Source: Achromobacter xylosoxidans
GTDB lineage: Bacteria; Pseudomonadota; Gammaproteobacteria; Burkholderiales; Burkholderiaceae_B
Length of the DNA: 64,000 nucleotides
Assembly: GCF_002192695.1 (NCBI RefSeq)
Contig: NZ_MTLG01000011.1
Coordinates: forward strand, 186,001-250,000
Direction of reading: 5' to 3'
Below, in pieces: positions 49,298 to 56,801 of the stretch. The notes beneath the pieces were generated by a model. The model worked only from the letters and a program-made list of their open reading frames with translations. It was not told where the DNA came from and searched no databases. Numbering within the stretch: the first letter of the stretch is position 1; every line of letters begins with the position of its first letter. Both the position numbers and the translations under genes were made by a program.

Positions 49298-51730
49298 CTA
49301 CCAGCGGTACGCCACCCGCGCCATGATGGTCCGCTCCAGGCCGTAATAGCAGTTGGTCACGCTGTCGCACGCGGCCACGTAGCGCTTGTCGAACAGGTTG
49401 CTGGCGTTCAGCGAGAACTGGTAGCTCCCCATGTCGTAGCGCAACGCGGCATCCACCAGCGTATAGGCAGGAACGTGCACCGCGTCCGGGATGTCATTGG
49501 TCGACCCCATGTAGCGCACGCCCGCGCCGAACCACAAGCCGGCCAGCGGCCCCGTCGCCGACAGGCGGTAGTCGGCCCACAGCGACGCCATGTGATCGGG
49601 AATGTAGGGCGGACGCTTGCCCAGGTTGACCGCCGTCCGCGCCGCCTTGGTCACCTTGACGTCGTTGTAGGTGTAGGACGCCAGCACGTTCAGCTGCGGC
49701 GTGACTTCCCAGGTGCCTTCCAGCTCGATGCCGCGCGAACGGATTTCGCCGGTCTGCACGCTGAAGCCGGGATGAGCCAGGTCCGCGGTCGACACATTGG
49801 TCTGCCGCAAGTCGAAGAGCGAGACCTGCGCGAAGCTGCGGGCGCCGGCCGGTTGATACTTCAAGCCGATTTCATACTGCTTGCCACGCGTGGGCTGGAA
49901 CGGCGTGCCGCCGTAGCCCGCGCCCGCCACGGGTTCAAAGGACTCGGTGTACGACGCGTAGGGCGCCAGGCCGCTGTCGGCCAGATAGACCAGCCCGACC
50001 TTGCCGCTGAACTGCTCGTCGTTGGTGCGCGTGGTGGTTTCCACGCCGGTGCGCAGGATCGTCTCGCCCGTGGTGGAACGCGCCCAATCGTAGCGGCCGG
50101 CCAGTTGCAGCACCCATTTGTCGTAGAACTTGATCTGGTCCTGCGCATACAGGCCGAACTGCCTGCGCACCTGGTTGGTGTCGTTGGACGCCTGCGGCGT
50201 CGCGCCGGGGAATGGGCGGCCATACACCGGGTCCCACACATTGATCGGATCCACCGCGGCCGTGCGCAAGCCGTAGAGCCGGTCAAAGCGCGACTCCTGG
50301 TAATCCGCGCCCAGCAGCAGCGTGTGCGCCACCGGCCCATGAGCGAGATTGAACTGGGCCTGGTTGTCCAGCGTGAACAGGTGGAAGCCCTCTTTGCTGA
50401 CCAGCGAAATGCGGCGCAGATCGGTATAGGGTTCGCGCGTCTGCACCCAGCCGCCGTTCGCCCCCAGGCTGCGGTAATCGACGTCCAGAGTGGAATAGCG
50501 CAGGTTCTGGCGCAACGTCAGCTGGTCGTTGACCCGATGCTCGGCCAGGTAACCGATCTGCGCCTTGCGCCGGTCGGTCTGGTCGAAGGTCGGGTCTCCC
50601 GTGAAGAAGTCCACCGGGATATGGCCGTTGGCGACTGGCCAGACCGTGCCCGCCGCAGGCAGGAAGTTGGCCGTATTGCCCGTGCGGTCGTGCTGGTACT
50701 GCGCCAGCAGCGTGATCGAGGTCGCCGCGCTGGGCTTCCAGGTCAACGACGGCGCCAGCAGGACCCGGTCGTCGTCGACGTGATTGGTCTGCGTGCCGCC
50801 CTCGCGCCCCACCGCCGTCAGGCGGTAGAGCCAGCGGCCGGCATCGTCCAAGGGGCCGGTGAAGTCGCCAGAGAGCTGCTTGCGGTCGAAGCTGCCGTAC
50901 TGCACCGCCAGCTCGCCGCTGCGCGTATCCAGCGGACGCTTGCTGACCTGGTTGACGAGGCCGCCGGGCACGGTCTGCCCATACAGCACGGACGAAGGGC
51001 CGCGCAGGACCTCCAGGCGTTCCAGTGTGTAGGGATCGACCTCCCAGCCGCCGTAGCCGCCCGAGTAAGCCAACTTCAGGCCGTCCAGGTACTGGCCGTT
51101 GTTGGCGACGTTGAAGCCGCGCACATAATAGGTGCCGCGGCGCGTGTCGTAGATGGGCTCGGTGCGCACCCCGGCGCTATAGCGCAAGGCCTCGTCCACG
51201 CGGCTGACGCCCTGCGCCGCCATTTGCGCCTGCGTAATGACGCTGATCGATTGCGGCGTCTCGATCAGCGGCGTGTCAGTCTTGGTGGCGGTCGCGCTGT
51301 TGCGCGCGACATAGCCGTCGACCGGCCCCCAGGCCCGCTCGCCGCTGCCATGCACGGTGATCGGGTCCAACGTGCTGGTGGCGGCGCCGGGTGCGCGCCG
51401 GATCGTGTAGCCCGCCTCGCCACGCGCAACCGCCTCCAACCCGGTGCCAGCCAGCAGGCCGGCGAACGCATCCCGGGGCGCCAACGTGCCCGACAGGCCC
51501 GGGCTTCGCAGCCCCGCGGTCAACGCCGGATCGAACGACAGGATCAGGCCGGCCTGCTCGGCATAGCGGTTCAGCGCCGGGGCAAGCGGACCAGGCGGCA
51601 CATCGACCGCGCGGGCGATCGTCGCAGCAGATGCAGCCGACGGCTGCGCCCAGACGGGATGAACCGCGGCCAGCGCGGCCGCGGCGGACAGCGCGCGCAG
51701 GGCGCGTGCAGTGAATTTGGAATGACTCAT
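49298..51730 (-). CDS. TonB-dependent ferri-siderophore receptor with signalling (STN) domain
   Basis: This 810-residue outer-membrane receptor has a signal peptide (MSHSKFTARALRALSAAAAL, cut near VWAQ) and an STN signalling domain at about 35-105. A TonB-box region and plug domain follow (SISVITQAQMAAQGVSRVDE, then LERLEVLRGPSSVLYGQTVP). A 22-strand beta-barrel ends in aromatic Trp (VAYRW). The STN domain lets a loaded receptor signal through FecR to FecI. I chose the ATG at 51730; an in-frame ATG 12 codons upstream (51766) lacks a better ribosome site. The siderophore is unknown; FpvA/FhuE-like hydroxamate receptors are the nearest type by wording. Confidence 0.93.
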   Translation of the reverse strand: MSHSKFTARALRALSAAAALAAVHPVWAQPSAASAATIARAVDVPPGPLAPALNRYAEQAGLILSFDPALTAGLRSPGLSGTLAPRDAFAGLLAGTGLEAVARGEAGYTIRRAPGAATSTLDPITVHGSGERAWGPVDGYVARNSATATKTDTPLIETPQSISVITQAQMAAQGVSRVDEALRYSAGVRTEPIYDTRRGTYYVRGFNVANNGQYLDGLKLAYSGGYGGWEVDPYTLERLEVLRGPSSVLYGQTVPGGLVNQVSKRPLDTRSGELAVQYGSFDRKQLSGDFTGPLDDAGRWLYRLTAVGREGGTQTNHVDDDRVLLAPSLTWKPSAATSITLLAQYQHDRTGNTANFLPAAGTVWPVANGHIPVDFFTGDPTFDQTDRRKAQIGYLAEHRVNDQLTLRQNLRYSTLDVDYRSLGANGGWVQTREPYTDLRRISLVSKEGFHLFTLDNQAQFNLAHGPVAHTLLLGADYQESRFDRLYGLRTAAVDPINVWDPVYGRPFPGATPQASNDTNQVRRQFGLYAQDQIKFYDKWVLQLAGRYDWARSTTGETILRTGVETTTRTNDEQFSGKVGLVYLADSGLAPYASYTESFEPVAGAGYGGTPFQPTRGKQYEIGLKYQPAGARSFAQVSLFDLRQTNVSTADLAHPGFSVQTGEIRSRGIELEGTWEVTPQLNVLASYTYNDVKVTKAARTAVNLGKRPPYIPDHMASLWADYRLSATGPLAGLWFGAGVRYMGSTNDIPDAVHVPAYTLVDAALRYDMGSYQFSLNASNLFDKRYVAACDSVTNCYYGLERTIMARVAYRW

Positions 51731-51818
51731 GAGCGGACGACCCTCTCCAGATTGATGGCTACTCATGAGTCATGACGAAGCAAACCGCGCCAGGGACAGC
51801 GGCATGCGGAATTTTTTT

Positions 51819-52787
51819 TCAACGGCGCTGCACCAGCACCAACCAAGGCGTGTATCGGCCGACCGTGATGGGAAGACTGGCCGCCAGCGATGCCAGCGCC
51901 TGGTCGGGCGCTTCCAGCGGAAACACCCCGGACACGCGCAAACCGTCCAGCGAACCCGGGTCGTATTGCAGGCGCCCCTTGCGGTAGCGGCTCAGCTCAG
52001 CCAGCACATCGGCCAGCGGCTGGTTGTCCACCACCAGGCTGCGCCGCGTCCAGGCCAGCGCCTGTTCCGGATCCACCGGTTCAACCTCCCCCACCTGGCC
52101 CCCGCCCATGCGCACGCGCTGCCCCGCCGCCAGATCGGCACAAACCGGCGCGGGAGCCTGGGCGCAAGCCCGCACGCGGGATTCCTGCACGATCACATCC
52201 GTATGGCCGTCGCCGCGCCGCACGGCATAACGCGTGCCCAGCGCCTGCGCCGTGCCGTCCGGCGTCTGCACCACGAAGGGCCGTCCCGTAGCCTCGTGGG
52301 CCACGTCGACGAGAATCTCTCCTTGCCGCAGAGTGATGAGACGCTGGCGGGCATCGAAGCGTACGTCGATGGCCGAATCGCTGTTCAAGGTAATGCGGCT
52401 ATGGTCATCCAGTTCAATGACGCGCCACTCGCCCACGCCGCTGCGGTGATCGGCCAGCAACCAGGCCGGCGGCGCCATGCGCCACAGGCCGGCCCCGCAC
52501 ACCAGCAATGCCAGCGCGGCCGCTCCCAGGGCGCGGCGTCCGATACGCGGCTTGCGGTCGGCCTGCTCCAGGATGCGGCGGGCTGCCGCAGGCGAATCGA
52601 AGGCCGCGACCCGATCAAAACTTCCCCAAAGATCCTCGAGCCGACGATAGACCCGCTCGTGCTCGGGATCCGCCGCCCGCCACCGCAGACAGGCCTCGCG
52701 GTCGGCGTCGCTCGCGCCCTCATCGCGCAAGGTGGCCATCCATTGCGCCGCGTCCGCCACGATGGGAGGAAGGGCCTGCGCCTTCAC
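51819..52787 (-). CDS. FecR-type anti-sigma/regulator protein
   Basis: This 322-residue inner-membrane protein has a cytoplasmic DUF4880-like N-terminus (DAAQWMATLRDEGASDADRE), one membrane segment near residues 85-105 and a periplasmic FecR domain (WRVIELDDHSRITLNSDSAI, then LGTRYAVRRGDGHTDVIVQE). Its C-terminal part contacts the STN domain of the receptor. The GTG start overlaps the sigma-factor stop (GTGA) behind GGAGG, so it is coupled to the sigma gene. It keeps the sigma factor in check or activates it when the receptor binds its siderophore. Confidence 0.93.
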   Translation of the reverse strand: MKAQALPPIVADAAQWMATLRDEGASDADREACLRWRAADPEHERVYRRLEDLWGSFDRVAAFDSPAAARRILEQADRKPRIGRRALGAAALALLVCGAGLWRMAPPAWLLADHRSGVGEWRVIELDDHSRITLNSDSAIDVRFDARQRLITLRQGEILVDVAHEATGRPFVVQTPDGTAQALGTRYAVRRGDGHTDVIVQESRVRACAQAPAPVCADLAAGQRVRMGGGQVGEVEPVDPEQALAWTRRSLVVDNQPLADVLAELSRYRKGRLQYDPGSLDGLRVSGVFPLEAPDQALASLAASLPITVGRYTPWLVLVQRR

Positions 52788-53299
52788 GCAGCCTCCAGCG
52801 CCAGATAGCAATGGGCAAGCGCGCGCGCGACATACTGCTTCACCATGCTAGAGGACACGCCCAGTTCGGCAGCGATCTCGCCATAGCTCCACCCTTCCAG
52901 CCTATGCAGCAGAAAGGCGCTGCGCGGCTTGGCAGGCAAGGTATCGAGCATGCGCGCCAATTCCGCCAGGATCTCGACGGTTTCAAGCAGCTGTTCGGGC
53001 GCGGGCGCAGTTTCGCCGCCATGCAGGATGGCCCAGCTTTCCAGGCAGAACGCCTCGAGCTTGCGCCGCCGCGCATCGTCGATCACCAGCCGTGTCGCAG
53101 TCGTCGTGAGGTAGGCGCGCGGCGTCCTGATCGCCGCCAGATCGTCGCGGCCGATCAGCCGCACGAAGGTGTCCTGCGCGAAGTCAGCGGCGTCGCAGGG
53201 CGAGCCCAGCTTGCGGCGCAGCCACCCGACCAGCCAGCCGTGATGATCGCTGTACCAGGTCAACAAGGCCGCGTGGCGGGCGGTATCGGGAGCGGACAT
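52784..53299 (-). CDS. FecI-type ECF sigma factor
   Basis: This 171-residue sigma factor has region 2 (AADFAQDTFVRLIGRDDL with RAYLTTTATRLVIDDARRRK) and region 4 (LPAKPRSAFLLHRLEGWSYG, then EIAAELGVSSSMVKQYVARA). It should direct transcription of the TonB receptor gene downstream. The order sigma-FecR-receptor on one strand is the classic iron surface-signalling cassette. A probable Fur box lies about 29 bp upstream, so expression should rise on iron starvation. Confidence 0.94.
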   Translation of the reverse strand: MSAPDTARHAALLTWYSDHHGWLVGWLRRKLGSPCDAADFAQDTFVRLIGRDDLAAIRTPRAYLTTTATRLVIDDARRRKLEAFCLESWAILHGGETAPAPEQLLETVEILAELARMLDTLPAKPRSAFLLHRLEGWSYGEIAAELGVSSSMVKQYVARALAHCYLALEAA

Positions 53300-53324
53300 G
53301 GCACGCGCGGAGGAATTTGGAAAT

Positions 53325-53346
53325 AAGAATGATTAGCAATCATATC
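53325..53346 (-). promoter_or_regulatory. Probable Fur box upstream of the FecI-type gene
   Basis: The plus strand reads AATGATTAGCAATCATATC, with the inverted arms ATGATT and AATCAT separated by 3 bp, close to the classic 19-bp Fur consensus. It ends about 29 bp before the sigma-factor start, overlapping where its promoter should be. Confidence 0.6.
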
Positions 53347-53458
53347 AAAGTCCGTTTCCCGTCATCGCGCTTTTTCCATCGCGGCGCGGATGCGTTTTTT
53401 TCTAAGCCCGACGATTCACGCAGCCTGCCGCTGCTATCAGTTTGACGCGGCAAAAACA

Positions 53459-53490
53459 AAAGGCCGTTGACGATAACGTCAACGGCCTTT
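53459..53490 (-). terminator. Terminator of tRNA-Lys
   Basis: A perfect 14-bp stem (AAAGGCCGTTGACG / CGTCAACGGCCTTT) with a 4-base loop lies 7 bp past the tRNA 3-prime end on the minus strand and is followed by TTTTGTTTTTG. Confidence 0.93.
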
Positions 53491-53497
53491 GAAATTC

Positions 53498-53573
53498 TGG
53501 TGGGCTGTGAGTGGCTCGAACACTCGACCTACGGATTAAGAGTCCGCTGCTCTACCAACTGAGCTAACAGCCC
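53498..53573 (-). tRNA. tRNA-Lys (anticodon CUU)
   Basis: The minus strand folds into a full cloverleaf of 76 nt. The acceptor stem is GGGCTGT/ACAGCCC with an encoded CCA end. The D arm is GCTC-AGTTGGTA-GAGC. The anticodon stem GCGGA/TCCGT encloses the loop CTCTTAA, giving anticodon CTT. The T arm is GAGTG-TTCGAGC-CACTC. It decodes AAG lysine codons. It has its own promoter (53664-53692) and terminator (53459-53490), so it is transcribed alone. Confidence 0.97.
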
Positions 53574-53663
53574 TGCAACTTCACTCAGTCTCGTCCGCTT
53601 TGCTGCGCGTTTTTTAATCCGCTGCCGCTGCGTTTCGTTATGTGTGTAGTGCGAAGAAGCAAG

Positions 53664-53692
53664 ATTATATGCAGCTTTTTTGGTTTGTGCAA
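53664..53692 (-). promoter_or_regulatory. Promoter of tRNA-Lys
   Basis: On the minus strand TTGCAC and a perfect TATAAT are separated by exactly 17 bp. The predicted start would give a leader of about 80-85 nt before the tRNA, to be removed by processing. The stretch between holds nothing else I can identify. Confidence 0.8.
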
Positions 53693-53724
53693 GTCACGTG
53701 GAAAAAACTTTCTTCAGCCCTGCC

Positions 53725-54471
53725 TCAAGCCGCAAATCCGCCGTCCACCGACAGGCTCGCACCGGTGACGTAGCGCCCTTCCGGTCCAGCCAGGAACGCC
53801 ACCATGCCGGCGATGTCGCGGGCTTCGCCGTAGTGCGGTAGGGACAGCACCGCCACCAGGTCCGCTGCATGCGCGCCGTCGGCCGGATTCATGTCGGTGT
53901 CGATCGGGCCGGGGTGCACCACATTGGCGGTGATGCCGCGCGCGCCCAGGTCGCGCGCCAGGCCCTGGGTCAGGCCGACCAGCGCGGACTTGCTGGCGGC
54001 ATACAGCGCGACGCCGGCGCGGCCCGCGCGCCCTGCCAGGCAGCTGCCAATGTTGATGATGCGTCCGCCGTCCGGCATGGCCGCCTGCGCCGCCTGGATG
54101 GCGACGAAGGGCGCGCGCACGTTGATGTCCATGGTGCGCTCGTAGTCGTCCAGGCTGGTCTCGCCGATCGCGCCGGTCAGGAAGATGCCGGCGTTGTTGA
54201 CCAGCACGTCGATGGGGCCCAGTTCGGCGATGGCCCGGTCGACCGCGCCCCGGACCGCGGACGCGTCTGCCGCATCTGCCTGGATGGCGAGCGCGCGGCG
54301 CCCGTCCACCGACAGTTCACGCGCCAGCGCCTGCGCGCTGGCGGCCGAGGAAGCGCTCACGTAAGTGAAAGCCACGTCGGCGCCATCGGCCGCAAGGCGG
54401 CGCACGATGGCGGCGCCGATACCCCGGCTTCCGCCGGTGACGAAGGCAATTTTTCCAGTCAGATTCGGCAT
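53725..54471 (-). CDS. SDR-family oxidoreductase
   Basis: This 248-residue short-chain dehydrogenase has the cofactor motif TGGSRGIG near residue 12, NNAG at about 88, and the catalytic Ser plus YAASK. The C-terminal VTGASLSVDGGFAA is the usual ending. FabG-like proteins of this type reduce carbonyls with NAD(P)H; the substrate is unknown. I chose the ATG at 54471 (MPNLTGKIAFVTGG). A start at 54483 would overlap the operator palindrome. It is divergent from a TetR regulator, which probably represses it through the 26-bp palindrome between the genes. Confidence 0.9.
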   Translation of the reverse strand: MPNLTGKIAFVTGGSRGIGAAIVRRLAADGADVAFTYVSASSAASAQALARELSVDGRRALAIQADAADASAVRGAVDRAIAELGPIDVLVNNAGIFLTGAIGETSLDDYERTMDINVRAPFVAIQAAQAAMPDGGRIINIGSCLAGRAGRAGVALYAASKSALVGLTQGLARDLGARGITANVVHPGPIDTDMNPADGAHAADLVAVLSLPHYGEARDIAGMVAFLAGPEGRYVTGASLSVDGGFAA

Positions 54472-54481
54472 TGCGATACCC

Positions 54482-54507
54482 ATATTTGTAGTGATCAGTA
54501 CAAATAT
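54482..54507. promoter_or_regulatory. TetR operator, 26-bp near-perfect palindrome
   Basis: The arms ATATTTGTA and TACAAATAT pair exactly, and the centre TGATCA is itself palindromic; only one base pair breaks the symmetry. It lies between the divergent SDR and TetR genes. A degraded half-site (CGATCACCACAAAAAT) follows near 54548. AT-rich arms in a GC-rich genome make chance unlikely. Confidence 0.75.
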
Positions 54508-54580
54508 ATTCGCCGAGCCCACTAACGCCCGTCAACTATTTTTTTATCGATCACCACAAAAATCCCTGGCAGGTAAAATC

Positions 54581-55204
54581 ATGCCCATGGCAGAACGTGG
54601 GCGCCCCCGGAACTTCGACCGAGCCCAGGCCTTGCGCAAGGCCATGGACGTCTTCTGGTCGAAGGGATATGACGGAGCATCGCTGACCGACCTCACGGCG
54701 GCGATGGGCATCAATTCGCCCAGCCTCTATGGCGCATTCGGCTCAAAGGAAGGACTGTTCCGCGAAGCGGTGGAGCTCTACCGCGAAACCGAGGGCGGAT
54801 CGGCGCGGCGCGCGCTGCAGGATGCGCCCACCGCCCGCGAAGCCATCCAATCCATGCTGCTGTCATCCGCCGAACGCTTCACAGCTCCCGGCACGCCGTC
54901 GGGCTGCATGATCGTGCTGGGCGCGCCGGCAGGCTGCGCGAACCAGGCCGGCGTAGGCGACTTCCTGGGCGACAACCGCCGGGAGATGCAAAGCCGCATC
55001 CTGGCCCGCCTCAATGCCGGCGCCTCGCATGGCGAACTGCCGGCCGGCGCCGACCTCAAGAGCCTGGCCGCCTTCTACACCACCGTGCTGCATGGCATGT
55101 CGATCCAGGCGCGCGACGGCGCCAGCCGCAAGACCTTGCAAGCCGTGGCCAGACAGGCGATGTGCGCCTGGGACGCACTGACCGAACGCATACCCAACGG
55201 ATAA
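54581..55204 (+). CDS. TetR/AcrR-family transcriptional regulator
   Basis: This 207-residue protein has the N-terminal TetR DNA-binding domain: RGRPRNFDRAQALRKAMDVF, then GYDGASLTDLTAAMGINSPS with the recognition helix ending LYGAFGSKEGLF. An all-helical ligand domain with two or three cysteines follows (SGCMIVLGAPAGCANQ). That block, TPSGCM, is typical of TetR regulators that control SDR or oxidoreductase genes divergent to them. The ATG at 54581 follows AGGT at a short distance; a second ATG two codons later is possible. It likely represses itself and the SDR gene. Confidence 0.92.
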   Translation: MPMAERGRPRNFDRAQALRKAMDVFWSKGYDGASLTDLTAAMGINSPSLYGAFGSKEGLFREAVELYRETEGGSARRALQDAPTAREAIQSMLLSSAERFTAPGTPSGCMIVLGAPAGCANQAGVGDFLGDNRREMQSRILARLNAGASHGELPAGADLKSLAAFYTTVLHGMSIQARDGASRKTLQAVARQAMCAWDALTERIPNG

Positions 55205-55208
55205 CGTC

Positions 55209-56798
55209 ATGTTCCGGATCAATCTGCGGCATCTCATCCTGTGGATCAGCCTGCTGTCGGTTGTGCTCGCGCTGATGGGCAGCCTGCATGCCAGCTACCT
55301 GGTGCAGCGCGACCTTCTGCTGCGTACCGCGCTGGAACTCAACCAGGCCTACGCTTCCAAGCTGGCTTCCGTGACCGACGTGTTCCTGACCGACCTCAGA
55401 AACTATCTGTCGTATGGCGCGGAAATGCTGGCCGACATGGAAGTGCATCCCGAACACATGGCGGCCGAAACGCAGCGGCAGGAACGGCAGCTCGGCCAGT
55501 TCAACTCCACGTTTGTCGTGTCGCCGCAAGGCAAGGTGCTGGCGGCATCGACATCGGACCGCGCGTTGCTGGGCCAGCAACTGAACAGCGAGGCCGTCAG
55601 ACGTGCGCAGGAAACCTTGCACCCGACGGTCAGCGCCCCGTTCATGGATCTCAAGAACCGCTGGCTGATCCTGTACACCCACCCCATTTTCTCGGCCGAC
55701 CACCGCTATCTGGGGTTTCTGGGCGGCACGCTCTACCTGCATGAGCACAATATGCTGGATCACCTGCTGAGCCAGCACTTCTACCGCGGCGACTCCTCCC
55801 TTTACGTCATCGATCGCAACGGCACCCTGATCTATCACCCCGACCGCGGCCGGCTGGGACAGAGCGTCTCCAAATCCGGCGCGTTCGCCCCCGCCCTGCG
55901 CGGTGAAACCGGTGAAATGCGCTTCACCGACGATGACGGCCACGCCTTGCTGACGGGCTATGCGCCAGTGCCCAGCATGGGCTGGAGCATCATCGCGCAA
56001 CGTCACGTCGATGCCACCTTGCAGCCCCTGGGCGATCTGCTTCTGACCACGGCTCTCCATACCTTGCCATTGCTGCTGCTTTCAGTGGCCTCCATCTGGC
56101 TGCTGTCGCGCTGGATCGCCCGGCCGCTGGGCGAACTGGCCGGCATCGCCAAGCACATGCAGAACGCGGATTCGGCGGATCGCATCCGCGACGTGCGCTC
56201 CTGGTACTTTGAAGCCGCGCAACTCAAGCGCGCGCTGCTGGCGGGCCTGTCCTCGATCCATCACAAAATCCGCGACCTGCGCCGCGAAACCACCACGGAT
56301 ACCTTGACGGGCCTCTTGAACCGGCGAGGAATGGACGAGGCGCTGGCGCTGCTGCAAGCCGAGAAGCAACCGGTGGCAGCCGTGGTCATCGACATCGATC
56401 ACTTCAAGCACATCAATGACCGCCACGGCCACGCGGAGGGCGACCGCGCGTTGCAGTCCCTGGCCAAGCTGATGAGCGAAGGGTCGCGCAGCGGCGACAC
56501 CGTGGCGCGCGCCGGCGGCGAGGAATTCGTCATGCTGCTGCCCGGCGCGCCACTGGAGGCGGCCATCGCGCTGGTGGAGCGGCTGCGCCAGCGCATTGCC
56601 ACGGAGCCGGGCGCCGTCGCCACGCCCCTTACCATTTCGGCGGGCGTGGCGGCCTACCCCGCGCATGGCGCGACGCTGGAGGCCGTGCTGCAGCGCGCCG
56701 ACCAGGCGCTCTATTACGCCAAGAACCACGGCCGCAACGCCGTCTGCGTCGCGGACGACGACGCCCAGGCCGGAGCGCGCCGGGCCTCGCCGGCCTGA
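55209..56798 (+). CDS. Membrane diguanylate cyclase with periplasmic dCache-like sensor
   Basis: This 529-residue protein makes cyclic di-GMP. It has a membrane segment at 8-29, a periplasmic sensor domain (about 30-280, dCache-like), a second membrane segment at about 281-301, a HAMP-like linker and a GGDEF domain from about 360. The catalytic loop is GGEEF at 436-440, a functional variant. The inhibitory I-site RxxD is present at 427-430, exactly five residues before it, so product feedback is expected. It begins 4 bp after the TetR stop and may be co-transcribed. It is convergent with the AsmA gene. Confidence 0.94.
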   Translation: MFRINLRHLILWISLLSVVLALMGSLHASYLVQRDLLLRTALELNQAYASKLASVTDVFLTDLRNYLSYGAEMLADMEVHPEHMAAETQRQERQLGQFNSTFVVSPQGKVLAASTSDRALLGQQLNSEAVRRAQETLHPTVSAPFMDLKNRWLILYTHPIFSADHRYLGFLGGTLYLHEHNMLDHLLSQHFYRGDSSLYVIDRNGTLIYHPDRGRLGQSVSKSGAFAPALRGETGEMRFTDDDGHALLTGYAPVPSMGWSIIAQRHVDATLQPLGDLLLTTALHTLPLLLLSVASIWLLSRWIARPLGELAGIAKHMQNADSADRIRDVRSWYFEAAQLKRALLAGLSSIHHKIRDLRRETTTDTLTGLLNRRGMDEALALLQAEKQPVAAVVIDIDHFKHINDRHGHAEGDRALQSLAKLMSEGSRSGDTVARAGGEEFVMLLPGAPLEAAIALVERLRQRIATEPGAVATPLTISAGVAAYPAHGATLEAVLQRADQALYYAKNHGRNAVCVADDDAQAGARRASPA

Positions 56799-56801
56799 GC
56801 C

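Noticed and set aside
49184-51775. Long plus-strand open frame opposite the TonB receptor
   Set aside because: It is a shadow of the receptor's codon bias. The minus-strand frame carries the STN, plug and barrel motifs and the terminal aromatic residue.
53340-53458. Attachment site for an integrated element at tRNA-Lys
   Set aside because: The tRNA 3-prime end is followed at once by its own terminator. No integrase and no repeat of the tRNA end is found on either side.
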